64,000 bases of DNA from Pseudomonadota bacterium (GTDB lineage: Bacteria > Pseudomonadota > Gammaproteobacteria > Burkholderiales > Burkholderiaceae_B). Position numbers and translations under genes: made by a program. Shown one piece after another: positions 47,154 to 55,988 of this stretch; the stretch's first letter is position 1; each line of letters opens with the position of its first letter. Under the pieces are notes generated by a model that made no database searches, was not told the origin of the DNA, and worked only from the letters and a program-made list of their open reading frames with translations. The stretch is from positions 1 to 64,000 of the forward strand of contig JAEXOO010000018.1 of NCBI GenBank assembly GCA_023439305.1. Reading direction: 5' to 3'.

Positions 47154-48575
47154 ATGCCTACGAACACACCCAACTCTCATCAAGACCAGTTCGCCAACAA
47201 GGCCAAAGCCTGGTCGGCCCGCTTCTCCGAACCCGTCTCCGACCTGGTCAAGCGCTACACCGCTTCCGTGGATTTCGACAAGCGCATGGCCCGCTTCGAT
47301 ATCCAGGGTTCGCTGGCCCATGCCGCCATGCTGGCCGCCGTCGGCGTCATCAGCGACAGCGACAAGGCCGATATCGAGCGCGGCATGGCCCAGATCCTGG
47401 ACGAGATCGAGCAAGGCCAGTTCCAGTGGCTGCTGGACCTGGAAGACGTGCACCTGAACATCGAGAAGCGTCTGGTGGAACTGATCGGCGATGCCGGCAA
47501 GCGCCTGCACACAGGCCGTTCGCGCAATGACCAGGTCGCTACGGACATCCGCCTGTGGCTGCGCAACGAAATCGACATCGCGCAGGACCTGCTGGCACAG
47601 ATGCAGCGCAAGCTGGCGGAACTGGCGCTCACGCAGGCCGATACCATCCTGCCCGGTTTCACCCACCTGCAAGTAGCCCAGCCCGTCACCTTCGGCCACC
47701 ACCTGCTGGCCTATGCCGAAATGTTCCGCCGCGACGCCGAACGCCTGCAGGACTGTCGCAAGCGCGTGAACCGCCTGCCCCTGGGCGCCGCCGCCCTGGC
47801 GGGCACCAGCTACCCCATCGACCGCGAGATGGTCGCCGGCCTGCTGGGCTTTGACGAAGTCTGCCGCAATTCCCTGGACGCTGTATCGGATCGCGACTTC
47901 GCCATCGAATTCTGCGCCGCCGCCGCTCTGGTCATGACGCACATCTCGCGTTTCTCCGAAGAGCTGGTGCTGTGGATGAGCCCGCGCGTAGGCTTCATCG
48001 ACCTGGCCGACCGATTCTGCACCGGCAGCTCCATCATGCCGCAAAAGAAGAATCCCGACGTACCCGAACTGGCTCGCGGCAAGACCGGCCGCGTCAACGG
48101 CCACCTGATCGCCCTGCTGACCCTCATGAAAGGCCAACCCCTGGCCTACAACAAGGACAACCAGGAAGACAAGGAAGGCCTGTTCGACTCCGCGGACACC
48201 ATCCGCGACACCCTCACCATCTTCGTGGACCTGATCTCCGGCATCAAGGTCAAGCCCGACGCCATGCGCGCAGCCGCCCTGCAGGGCTTTGCCACCGCGA
48301 CCGACCTGGCCGACTACCTGGTCAAGAAAGGCCTGCCCTTTCGCGACGCTCACGAGACCGTGGCGCTGGCCGTGCGCCATTGCGAAGAGCAAGGCTGCGA
48401 TCTGGCCGACCTGTCCCTGGACCAGCTCCAGGCGTTCGACGCCCGCATCGAATCCGATATCTTCCAGGTGCTGACTCTGGAAGGCTCGGTGGCCTCGCGC
48501 AAGCATATCGGCGGCACTGCCCCCGAGCGCGTACGTATCGAAGCCCAGTTGATCCTGGACCGCATCCCAGGCTGA
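47154..48575 (+). CDS. argH: Argininosuccinate lyase
   Basis: A 473-residue ArgH, the last enzyme of arginine synthesis, splitting argininosuccinate into arginine and fumarate. Motifs: DVHLNIEKRLVELIGDAGKR, LHTGRSRNDQVATDIRLWLR, the His-containing TILPGFTHLQVAQPVTFGHH, and the signature GSSIMPQKKNPDVPELARGK. ATG 47154 gives a normal length. It is divergent from the channel gene and ends at a strong terminator. Confidence 0.95.
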   Translation: MPTNTPNSHQDQFANKAKAWSARFSEPVSDLVKRYTASVDFDKRMARFDIQGSLAHAAMLAAVGVISDSDKADIERGMAQILDEIEQGQFQWLLDLEDVHLNIEKRLVELIGDAGKRLHTGRSRNDQVATDIRLWLRNEIDIAQDLLAQMQRKLAELALTQADTILPGFTHLQVAQPVTFGHHLLAYAEMFRRDAERLQDCRKRVNRLPLGAAALAGTSYPIDREMVAGLLGFDEVCRNSLDAVSDRDFAIEFCAAAALVMTHISRFSEELVLWMSPRVGFIDLADRFCTGSSIMPQKKNPDVPELARGKTGRVNGHLIALLTLMKGQPLAYNKDNQEDKEGLFDSADTIRDTLTIFVDLISGIKVKPDAMRAAALQGFATATDLADYLVKKGLPFRDAHETVALAVRHCEEQGCDLADLSLDQLQAFDARIESDIFQVLTLEGSVASRKHIGGTAPERVRIEAQLILDRIPG

Positions 48576-48609
48576 TGCCGGCGAGCCCCCGGCGCGCCGG
48601 GGGCATATC

Positions 48610-48637
48610 AACAGGCCGGCGCTTGCCGGCCTGTTTT
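48610..48637 (+). terminator. argH terminator
   Basis: ACAGGCCGGC / GCCGGCCTGT, 10 perfect pairs and a 4-base loop, followed by TTTATT. Another GC-rich dyad (GCCCCCGGCG / CGCCGGGGGC) precedes it at 48585-48604. Confidence 0.8.
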
Positions 48638-48683
48638 ATTTCCGCGGCGCCACCGATGCAAGGGTGTGAGGATCAGGTCTTGC

Positions 48684-51134
48684 TCAAGGCTGGATCAACA
48701 ACACCGTGCTTTCCTTCGCATTGCGGCGGATGTCGGCATGCTCCACATCCATGGTCTTGCACTGAAAGTCTTTGTATAGCTCGAGCTGGTCGTCGTAATG
48801 CGGGCTGCGAACGCCGTTTCCATCCATAAAGCCGCTTTGCCCGGGCGCCACCGCATCGCAGAACTCCACACCCTGGGCATCAAACACAATGCGGTTGTTT
48901 TCCGTGCCACGATTCTGGTAGCCGATGTAGTCAACAGTATTGCCCTTGCTCGTCTGCGGCGTCCCGGTGAAATTCTTGTCACTGAAGCGGTGCACCGACG
49001 TCGGCAGGGTCCAGGCCGCCATCTCTGCGCCCTGCTCGCTCGACAGGCGCTCCTGGGCGCGACGCAGTGCATCAAGCATAACGGTCTGCGAGTCCTTGTT
49101 TCCAAACACATTGAAGCGGGTCGGATCAGGCTGCTGCTCCAACATCAGGGCGCGCAGCAACACCTTGGTGCCCATGCTTAAATTGATGGAGCCTGGATTG
49201 GGTCCTTGCTGGGTTGCAAACCCCGTCTGCTTGTACATGGCCTGGTGCGACTCGGGCACGATGGGCATCAAGACCAAGGCATACATTTCCTCAAGCCAGG
49301 TTTTGAATATGACTCGAGCCGGCCCCGCGTTGCGGCCATCACGGTCGCGCTCCAGGCCATCCCAGGCCAACAAAGCCGCCAGCACAGGCTGAACAGAATC
49401 ACGCGCCGGAAGCCGATCGGCCAGGCGTTCAAGATGGGGGCGGAAATAGCGCCAGTTCACGTCATGGTAAGACGCTGTCTTGTTGAAATCCCAGATTTCC
49501 TGCACGCTGAAGACATTCTTGTGCTGGTACTGCACATCCAGCTCGTTCATGCGGTCGCCGTACGTCCAGTAATACGTGTCCGTATTGGTCTTGTCCGGCG
49601 CAGGCTTGTTGTTCCAGTTGATCAGGTAACCCTGGGCCGGGTTGTAAGCTTTGGGAATGGAGGCAAAATCCTGGATGCCCTGCCATTCCATGCTGCCATC
49701 GCCCACGGCGGGCACGCGGATATCCTGGTGCGCAGGCCGCTTGGGCAGGAAGGCGGGTGACACGTAGGCAATATTGCCGTGCTTGTCGGCATAATACCAA
49801 TTGATGGAAATGGCCATTTTGCCGGCCTCCTGCAAGAACTCATCCCAATTGCGCGCCTTGGCCACGTTGAGCCACGCCAGCAGGGACTGAACCTCATAGC
49901 CGTCCCAACTGCGCTTCTTGCTATAGGCGACGTGTTGCTCCGCATCGAACTGCATGACCGGACCGTGCACCGTGCGCCAGACCGTCATTTCCCGATCCGC
50001 CTGGCCCCGCACCTGAATGCGCTCGGTGCGCTGTTCCATCGTGCGATAGGCCTGATTGAACCAATACTGATCCTGGCGCTCCGGATTCAACTTTTCCTGG
50101 TACATATCCACCACATCCTGCGGACCTGCCGTCGCACCCCAGGCAATGTCGCCATTGGTGCCGAACAGCACAATGGGGTAGGCAAACGGCGTGTTGCCCA
50201 CCACGTCCAATCCGGCCCCGTGCAGGCCGATGCCATAGGTATACGCCGGGTTGTACCAACCGAATTGCGGCCCGTTGATCAAGACCGTGGCGCCTTCCTT
50301 GACCCGCTCAGGGCGGGTGCTCCACAGATTGCTGGCTTTGGGCGCAAAATCCGGCCCCTGTCCGCCCCAGCGCCTATCCTGACGATCCAGTTCCGCGGCC
50401 AATGCCGGCATCGACACCGGAGCCAGCGACGCCGCTGCGGCCTGGTCCGCCCGCTGGCGACTTTCCGCTGCCGCCGGCACTGTCGTAGGCGCGTCGGGAT
50501 CGTTGATCCACAACAACTCATTGAAAATCGCACGGCCCTGCTCGGCACCGTGTTGCTTTTCCAAACCTTGCAACAGCGCCAGCGAGCTAATTTCCAGATT
50601 GGTATCGGAAAAGCGGTTGGCCATGGACCCCACCCAGATCATGACCACATCAAAATCGCTCAAGGGTTCGGGCTGAAAACCAAAATCCAGGTATTCCTTG
50701 GGCAGCAAAGCCGGGTTACGGCGCACCTTTTCCAGGTAGGCATTGAAACCATCTGCATAACCTTTGAAGATATCGGCATCGTCTTTGGCCAGCGCCGCGA
50801 TCTGCCGACGTATGGAAGCAGGCGTGAAGTTCTGCCGCACCTGCATATCGTACTTGACGTAGGCATCCTGGTCGCCGGGCCCAAGCACCTGCGCAGTCGT
50901 GCCCACAAACGAACGCCGGGCCATGTCCGTCTGGAACAAGCGATCCTGTGCGACCGCAAAGCCATAACCGTAATAAAGGCCGTAGTTGCTGTCCGCAAAC
51001 ACATGCGGCACGCCGTAAGAATCCCGCATCACTTCCACGGATTGCACCTGGCCACTGGCCAGCGCACTGCCCATCAAGCCTGCCAAAGCCAATGCAGTCG
51101 CCATCACTACGGTACGAGTCGTTCCTGCCTGCAT
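48684..51134 (-). CDS. pac: Penicillin G acylase
   Basis: An 816-residue Ntn-hydrolase precursor. The signal peptide (ATALALAGLMGSALA) is followed by the alpha subunit starting near QVQSVEVMRDSYGVPHVFAD and a spacer. The beta subunit then begins at the catalytic serine in FAPKASNLWSTRPERV, with GPQFGWYNPAYTYGIGLHGA following. Self-cleavage gives the periplasmic heterodimer that hydrolyses phenylacetyl amides such as benzylpenicillin. Length and many segments agree with my memory of the Alcaligenes faecalis enzyme. I chose ATG 51134 since the longer frame lacks a ribosome site. Confidence 0.9.
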   Translation of the reverse strand: MQAGTTRTVVMATALALAGLMGSALASGQVQSVEVMRDSYGVPHVFADSNYGLYYGYGFAVAQDRLFQTDMARRSFVGTTAQVLGPGDQDAYVKYDMQVRQNFTPASIRRQIAALAKDDADIFKGYADGFNAYLEKVRRNPALLPKEYLDFGFQPEPLSDFDVVMIWVGSMANRFSDTNLEISSLALLQGLEKQHGAEQGRAIFNELLWINDPDAPTTVPAAAESRQRADQAAAASLAPVSMPALAAELDRQDRRWGGQGPDFAPKASNLWSTRPERVKEGATVLINGPQFGWYNPAYTYGIGLHGAGLDVVGNTPFAYPIVLFGTNGDIAWGATAGPQDVVDMYQEKLNPERQDQYWFNQAYRTMEQRTERIQVRGQADREMTVWRTVHGPVMQFDAEQHVAYSKKRSWDGYEVQSLLAWLNVAKARNWDEFLQEAGKMAISINWYYADKHGNIAYVSPAFLPKRPAHQDIRVPAVGDGSMEWQGIQDFASIPKAYNPAQGYLINWNNKPAPDKTNTDTYYWTYGDRMNELDVQYQHKNVFSVQEIWDFNKTASYHDVNWRYFRPHLERLADRLPARDSVQPVLAALLAWDGLERDRDGRNAGPARVIFKTWLEEMYALVLMPIVPESHQAMYKQTGFATQQGPNPGSINLSMGTKVLLRALMLEQQPDPTRFNVFGNKDSQTVMLDALRRAQERLSSEQGAEMAAWTLPTSVHRFSDKNFTGTPQTSKGNTVDYIGYQNRGTENNRIVFDAQGVEFCDAVAPGQSGFMDGNGVRSPHYDDQLELYKDFQCKTMDVEHADIRRNAKESTVLLIQP

Positions 51135-51155
51135 GTCTTGCCCCCCAATCATTGT

Positions 51156-51174
51156 GATACTGAAAATTATTATG
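51156..51174. promoter_or_regulatory. Fur-box-like sequence before pac
   Basis: GATACTGAAAATTATTATG matches the 19-base classical Fur box at 15 positions. It lies 22-40 bases upstream of the pac start codon, in an AT-rich promoter region. This suggests, but does not prove, iron-dependent control. Confidence 0.4.
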
Positions 51175-51266
51175 AATCTTAAATATTGAAGCAAATACCA
51201 ATACAAGATCATAAATTTAGAGCAATCAGTCGCGAAAGAAAGTCAGGGCTTGTACCTAGATTGGCA

Positions 51267-52679
51267 TCAGAATGAAACGAGACGACCGGGGTTGATCGCC
51301 CCTGCCAACCCCATGGCCGCCTTTACCACCGGAATAGCCATGGCCGAGAGCTGGCGCCCCAGCGGGATAGAGCGGTGCGAAATGCCCGTCAACATGGCAA
51401 AGTCCGTGTTGCGACCAGTCACATCGTCACCAATAGCCTTGCCGATACGCACCGTCTGCGCCACGCCATGGCCGCTCCAGCCCTGCACCATGTAAACGGG
51501 CGTCGAATCGCCGGTCTTGCGGCAATCGGTCGCGCCATTCAACGTAAAGTCGCTGATACCGCTCCAGGAGAACTCCAGCTCCGGCTCCGGCAACTGCGGA
51601 AAGACCGTGCGTATGCGGTCCAGCAGGTAATCGTTGATGCGCTCCGGCGTCCAGCTGGCGCCCGTACCCTGGCCTCCGAACAAGAGGCGGTTGCAACGCA
51701 CGGCGCGGTAATAATCGATCTGGAACTGGGTGTCGTAAACCGCCATGTCCGAGGGCAGCAGTTGTCCGATATCGTCCTGCAAAGGCGTTGTGACGCCCAC
51801 ATAGGTATAGAAAGGCACCGTGGTATTGGATTGGCCCTGCAAAAACTGGAAAGTCCCGGCATGTACCGCCAGCACCAGCGCCTTGCGGGCCCGGATAACG
51901 CCGCCGGGGGTGATCGCCACGGCGCCCTGCTGTGTCTGTTCGATTTCCAGCACTTCGGTCTTCTCGTGCACCGTGCCGCCCTGCTGTACCAGGCCATAGA
52001 CCAGTCCACGCAGCAAGGCCAGGGGGTGCAGCTGGCCGCCCAGATGATCCCACGCCGCGCCGTGATACACCTCCGAGCGGAGATGCTGTTCCAGTTCATA
52101 GGCTCCCACCACCTCCACCCCGCCGTCGCCCAGGTAGCGTCGAGCATCCGCTCCCTCGATCAGGGCGCTCATGTGACCGGCATGCACGGCTGCCGTCAGG
52201 TGGCCGCGACGGCGATCGAAGTCCAGTTCATAGCGTTGGGCGATTTCATCCACCAGCTCCATGGCCTCGACCGAGGAAAAACGCCACAGACGCTTAGCGT
52301 CTGCCAAAGACAAATGGGCAATCATGTCAGCGGCTTCCCAGCGTGCCAGCCCCGGCGTCAATTGGCCCCCATTTCGTCCCGAGGCCGCCGAGCCTATGCT
52401 GTCTTTTTCGACCAGCACCACATCCAGCCCGGATTGCGCCAGATGCAGAGCCGTGGATGCGCCCAGCAGTCCGCCGCCCACGACCAGCACATCGCACTGG
52501 CGATCCGCCGCCAGAGGCTGAAACTGAGTCCAGGGAGCCAGAGAGGCTTCATAGTATGTGGCTGGCGGCGCCCCGTCTGCAGGATGATTCCTGCGCCAGT
52601 TCCAGAGGCGGCTGTCCATATTCAGTTGAGTATCCGCGCTACGCACATCGTCCAATAAAGAGGGTTTGTGTACCTTCAT
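51267..52679 (-). CDS. FAD-dependent oxidoreductase (DAO family)
   Basis: A 470-residue flavoenzyme resembling PuuB/OrdL-type amine oxidases. The Rossmann motif is CDVLVVGGGLLGASTALHLA, followed by VLVEKDSIGSAASGRNGGQL. The C-terminal half has YYRAVRCNRLLFGGQGTGAS and YMVQGWSGHGVAQTVRIGKA with the second FAD contact. It oxidises an amine or amino acid, possibly a gamma-glutamyl-polyamine. It is divergent from a TetR regulator with two operators between them. Confidence 0.8.
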   Translation of the reverse strand: MKVHKPSLLDDVRSADTQLNMDSRLWNWRRNHPADGAPPATYYEASLAPWTQFQPLAADRQCDVLVVGGGLLGASTALHLAQSGLDVVLVEKDSIGSAASGRNGGQLTPGLARWEAADMIAHLSLADAKRLWRFSSVEAMELVDEIAQRYELDFDRRRGHLTAAVHAGHMSALIEGADARRYLGDGGVEVVGAYELEQHLRSEVYHGAAWDHLGGQLHPLALLRGLVYGLVQQGGTVHEKTEVLEIEQTQQGAVAITPGGVIRARKALVLAVHAGTFQFLQGQSNTTVPFYTYVGVTTPLQDDIGQLLPSDMAVYDTQFQIDYYRAVRCNRLLFGGQGTGASWTPERINDYLLDRIRTVFPQLPEPELEFSWSGISDFTLNGATDCRKTGDSTPVYMVQGWSGHGVAQTVRIGKAIGDDVTGRNTDFAMLTGISHRSIPLGRQLSAMAIPVVKAAMGLAGAINPGRLVSF

Positions 52680-52789
52680 GTTGCATGAGTCCTGTGTCAG
52701 TGACGGCCGGACAAGTATCGGGCCGTATGGATCACAGAGCGGAAGGCCCCGGTGACGCTCCGTCAGCGCGGCGTTCCGTTCTGCTTTTC

Positions 52790-52826
52790 TCTACAGTGTA
52801 GAATAACTATAATTCTACTCCGTAGA
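52790..52826. promoter_or_regulatory. Paired TetR-type operators
   Basis: TCTACAGTGTAGA (52790-52802) and TCTACTCCGTAGA (52814-52826) share the dyad TCTAC-N3-GTAGA and have centres 24 bp apart. They lie in the gap between the divergent oxidoreductase and TetR genes, so the regulator probably binds here and controls both. Confidence 0.65.
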
Positions 52827-52960
52827 GTTAAACTTGGCAAAAAAGCGGCAGTACGGCCTCTCTCCAAGAGCGTAGATTCCGCCTCGACTCTTCTCACTGG
52901 CGCCTCCCCACTCAAAACCGCAATCTGCTGCCCGACTTTCTGACTGAAACAAGGAATCCC

Positions 52961-53605
52961 GTGCCCGCCCCCCTTTCCCGCTCACGCAACCTATCCAAAG
53001 ACACGCTGGTTCAATCCGCCATCACGTTGATGGAGACGGCAGGCGAAGCCGGCTTTTCACTGCGCAAACTGGGCGAACAAGTCGGTTGCGACCCCATGGC
53101 CGTGCTGTATCACTTCAAATCCAAGGAAGGCCTGTTGCGCGCCATGGCAGACAGTTTGACCGCCAGCCTGGAGTCCGTAGATGACACCCTGCCCTGGCGG
53201 GACAGGCTCTATGGCCTGGCGGCTCAGTACCGGCAGCTGGCTTTGCAGCACCCTCATACTTTCCGGCAGATGCAACGCTTTCTGAACACCGGCTCCGCCG
53301 ATCAGCACGTCATCGAAATGGTCTACCGCGCCCTGCACGATGCGGGCTTGAGCGAACAGGACACTCCTGCGGCCAGCGTAGGCTGGTACGCCACCGTCTA
53401 CGGTCTGATCCTGGGCGAGATCGGCGGCTTGATTCGCCCCGCTACACCGGCCGAAATCACCGAACTGGAACAGCGCCCTGGGGACGATCTGCCCCTGTTG
53501 CGTCAGATTCTGCCGCGATTCCTGGATCTGAACACCGAGGACGTATTCAAGATGATGATGGAGGTCGTGCACGAAGGCTTGGCGCGGCGCTCATCTCATA
53601 CATGA
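52961..53605 (+). CDS. TetR-family regulator
   Basis: A 214-residue TetR-type repressor starting at GTG 52961 with AAGGA upstream. The helix-turn-helix is GFSLRKLGEQVGCDPMAVLY followed by HFKSKEGLLRAMAD. The C-terminal ligand domain resembles the TetR class C-terminus (WYATVYGLILGEIGGL). It is divergent from the FAD oxidoreductase with two operator dyads between, so it likely controls that gene and itself. The ligand is unknown. Confidence 0.8.
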   Translation: MPAPLSRSRNLSKDTLVQSAITLMETAGEAGFSLRKLGEQVGCDPMAVLYHFKSKEGLLRAMADSLTASLESVDDTLPWRDRLYGLAAQYRQLALQHPHTFRQMQRFLNTGSADQHVIEMVYRALHDAGLSEQDTPAASVGWYATVYGLILGEIGGLIRPATPAEITELEQRPGDDLPLLRQILPRFLDLNTEDVFKMMMEVVHEGLARRSSHT

Positions 53606-53631
53606 TGCCCCTGCCGCCCCATTCAAGCCGC

Positions 53632-53672
53632 AAAAAAACTTCAGGAGCTGGACGCGCGTCCAGCTCCTGAAG
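53632..53672 (-). terminator. rlmD terminator
   Basis: A perfect 34-base palindrome (two 17-base arms, starting CTTCAGGAGCTGGACGC) is followed on the minus strand by seven U residues. It ends rlmD transcription and may also serve the convergent tetR gene. Confidence 0.85.
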
Positions 53673-53700
53673 GGCTATCGGATACAGGGTTGAGACGATC

Positions 53701-55011
53701 TTAGCGGGTGAACACCGCAATCGACTCCACGTGCGCGGTGTGGGGGAACATATTGACTACGCCGGCCGACTGCAGCGTATAACCGCCCTCGTTGACAAGA
53801 ATGCCGGCATCGCGAGCCAGGGTGCCGGGGCTGCACGACACATAAACCAGGCGTTCAGGACGTTCCTCGGGAGCCAGCTGCGTCAGCGCAGTGGCCAGGG
53901 CCATGGCGCCGTCACGCGGCGGATCAATAAGAATGCGGTCAAAACGCCCCAGGTCCCGCAGCCATTTCACATCCACTTCGAACAGATTCAGGGTGGTGAA
54001 GCGCGCTTTGTCTTGCAAGCCGTGGGCCAAGGCCGCCTCGCCAGCACGCTGAGTCAGGGTGGCGCTGCCTTCGATGCCCACCACTTCGGCGGCCCGACGG
54101 GCCAGCGGCAGGCTGAAATTGCCCAGCCCGCAGAACAGATCAGCCACGCGATGCTGCGGCTGCACGTCCAACAGAGACAAGGCACGGGAAATCAGGCTGC
54201 GGTTGATAGGGTGATTCACTTGTGTGAAATCGGTCGGACGAAATGGCATGCGCAAGTCGAATTCGGGCAAGGCATAGGCCAGCTTGTCCGCGTCCTCGCG
54301 CTCCAGCGGATGCACAGTCTCGGGGCCCTTGGGCTGCAACCACCAACTGATGTCATGCTCCTGCGCGAAGGCGCGCAGACGCTGAATGTCATCTGCCGTC
54401 AAGGGCTCCATATGACGCAGCGTCAAGGCCGTCATCTGATCGCCCATGGCCAATTCAATCTGCGGCAAGCGGTCCGGACGCGACAACTGGGCCAGACAGG
54501 TGCGCAGCGGACCTAGCAGGGCCGACACCTTGGGCGGCAGGACGCGGCACTCGGTCATGTCCACCACATATCGGCCATTCTTTTCGCGAAAACCCACCAG
54601 CACCCCGCCTTTCTTGGGCACGAAACGGGTGGAGAAACGAGCGCGGTAGCGATAGCCCCAATACGGGCCATGCAATGGCGGCAGAACCTGATTGGGCTTG
54701 ACCTTGCCAATGTGGGCCAGAGAATCTTCCAGCACGCGCTGCTTGACGGCGACCTGGGCGGCGGGCTCCAGATGCTGCATGGCGCAGCCGCCGCAGTTGC
54801 CGAAGTTCGGACAGGGCGGCTCGGCGCGTTGCGACGAGCGCTGCACCAGCTCGGTCATGCGAGCTTTGTCGTAGGAGTCTTTGGAGCGCACCGTTTCAGC
54901 GCGCACGCGCTCGCCCGGCAGGGCTCCTTCCACGAACACCACCTTGCCGTCCTTGTGGGCCACGCCGCGCCCTTCCAAGTCCAGCGATTCAATCAACAAC
55001 ACGTCTGACAT
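53701..55011 (-). CDS. rlmD: 23S rRNA (uracil1939-C5)-methyltransferase
   Basis: A 436-residue RlmD (RumA). An N-terminal TRAM domain (LLIESLDLEGRGVAHKDGKV) is followed by the iron-sulfur cysteines in CPNFGNCGGCAMQH. The methyltransferase domain has VADLFCGLGNFSLPLARRAA, the acidic RILIDPPRDG, and the catalytic Cys in LVYVSCSPGTLARDA. It methylates U1939 of 23S rRNA. It lies directly after nlpD, in the place where related genomes have rpoS in between. Confidence 0.9.
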   Translation of the reverse strand: MSDVLLIESLDLEGRGVAHKDGKVVFVEGALPGERVRAETVRSKDSYDKARMTELVQRSSQRAEPPCPNFGNCGGCAMQHLEPAAQVAVKQRVLEDSLAHIGKVKPNQVLPPLHGPYWGYRYRARFSTRFVPKKGGVLVGFREKNGRYVVDMTECRVLPPKVSALLGPLRTCLAQLSRPDRLPQIELAMGDQMTALTLRHMEPLTADDIQRLRAFAQEHDISWWLQPKGPETVHPLEREDADKLAYALPEFDLRMPFRPTDFTQVNHPINRSLISRALSLLDVQPQHRVADLFCGLGNFSLPLARRAAEVVGIEGSATLTQRAGEAALAHGLQDKARFTTLNLFEVDVKWLRDLGRFDRILIDPPRDGAMALATALTQLAPEERPERLVYVSCSPGTLARDAGILVNEGGYTLQSAGVVNMFPHTAHVESIAVFTR

Positions 55012-55097
55012 ACGATAAAAATCCAGATAAGCGCCCGACCCCGCCCGCGCAGGACTGCGCGCTCGCTCTTGGAAATGCAGGCAAAGGGCGATTTTAC

Positions 55098-55125
55098 AAA
55101 AAAAGCGGCCCGAAGGCCGCTTTTT
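55098..55125 (-). terminator. nlpD terminator
   Basis: AAAGCGGCC-CGAA-GGCCGCTTT, a 9-bp stem with a tetraloop, flanked by A-tract and T-tract so that it can work in both directions. It follows nlpD by about 20 bases and separates it from rlmD. Confidence 0.85.
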
Positions 55126-55146
55126 CCGTCCGATTAGCCTTGTCGA

Positions 55147-55965
55147 TCAACGGGCAGGCAAATAGGACATGGGGTTGACCGGGGTGCCCGCGCGACGGAT
55201 CTCGAAGTGCAGGCGTGGCGAGGTGGTGTCGGACTGACCCAGGTCGGCAATGCGCTGACCCTTCTTGACTTGCTGGCCGGTCTTCACGTGCAGCGCGCTG
55301 TTGTGCGCGTAGGCCGTAATGAAGCCGTTGCTGTGGCCCACCAGAACCATGGAGCCCAGGCCGCGCACGCCATTGCCAGCGTACATGATCTTGCCGTCGG
55401 CTGCCGCCGACACCGGGTCGCCGACCTTGCCTTCGATGTCGATGCCTTTGGTAGACGAGTTGAAACCCTGAATGATCTTGCCAGTGGCCGGCCAGCCCCA
55501 GGCGATCAGGGCTGCATCGTTGGCGCGCGGCGCCGACGCCGGCGTTTCCGTCTTGATCGGAGTGGCCGGTGCGACCGGAGAGGTCTGGGACGCACCCGAC
55601 GACGGCGGAATCGCCGCCATCGATGTGCTGGCATCCAGACGCAGGACCTGGCCCACACGCAGCAAGGAAGGATCAGTGATCTGGTTCAGACTGATCAGCG
55701 AACCCACCTCCATGCCGTGCGCCTGAGCGATCTTGTACAGGGTGTCACCAGGACGCACCACGTAGGTGCCCGTAGCCGTGCTGACGGCGCCGGACGAAGC
55801 CGACGAGGAGCTCATGTCAGTGACGGGCGCGCGAGCCGAACGGCTTCCGCAACCCGCCAACAGGGTACTGGCGACCACAGCCACCACCAGGCAATGCCGT
55901 GGTTTCAAGGACCACTGAATGTTGGTGGGAGCAGCGGTTATCGGTAACCTGACTGCATGCTGCAT
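55147..55965 (-). CDS. nlpD: NlpD-like lipoprotein, LysM and LytM domains
   Basis: A 272-residue envelope lipoprotein: lipobox STLLAGC (Cys39), a LysM domain (TYVVRPGDTLYKIAQAHGME), a Ser/Pro/Ala linker and a degenerate M23/LytM domain. The first zinc motif is replaced by STKGIDIEG, as in NlpD, so it should activate an amidase and not cut peptidoglycan itself. HFEIRRAGTPVNPMSYL ends the domain. It follows pcm by 23 bases in the surE-pcm-nlpD operon. Confidence 0.85.
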   Translation of the reverse strand: MQHAVRLPITAAPTNIQWSLKPRHCLVVAVVASTLLAGCGSRSARAPVTDMSSSSASSGAVSTATGTYVVRPGDTLYKIAQAHGMEVGSLISLNQITDPSLLRVGQVLRLDASTSMAAIPPSSGASQTSPVAPATPIKTETPASAPRANDAALIAWGWPATGKIIQGFNSSTKGIDIEGKVGDPVSAAADGKIMYAGNGVRGLGSMVLVGHSNGFITAYAHNSALHVKTGQQVKKGQRIADLGQSDTTSPRLHFEIRRAGTPVNPMSYLPAR

Positions 55966-55988
55966 ATGAATCTCCTGAGAATGTCTTA

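Noticed and set aside
47139..48611. A 490-codon open frame antisense to argH
   Set aside because: Shadow frame; ArgH signature motifs are intact on the plus strand.
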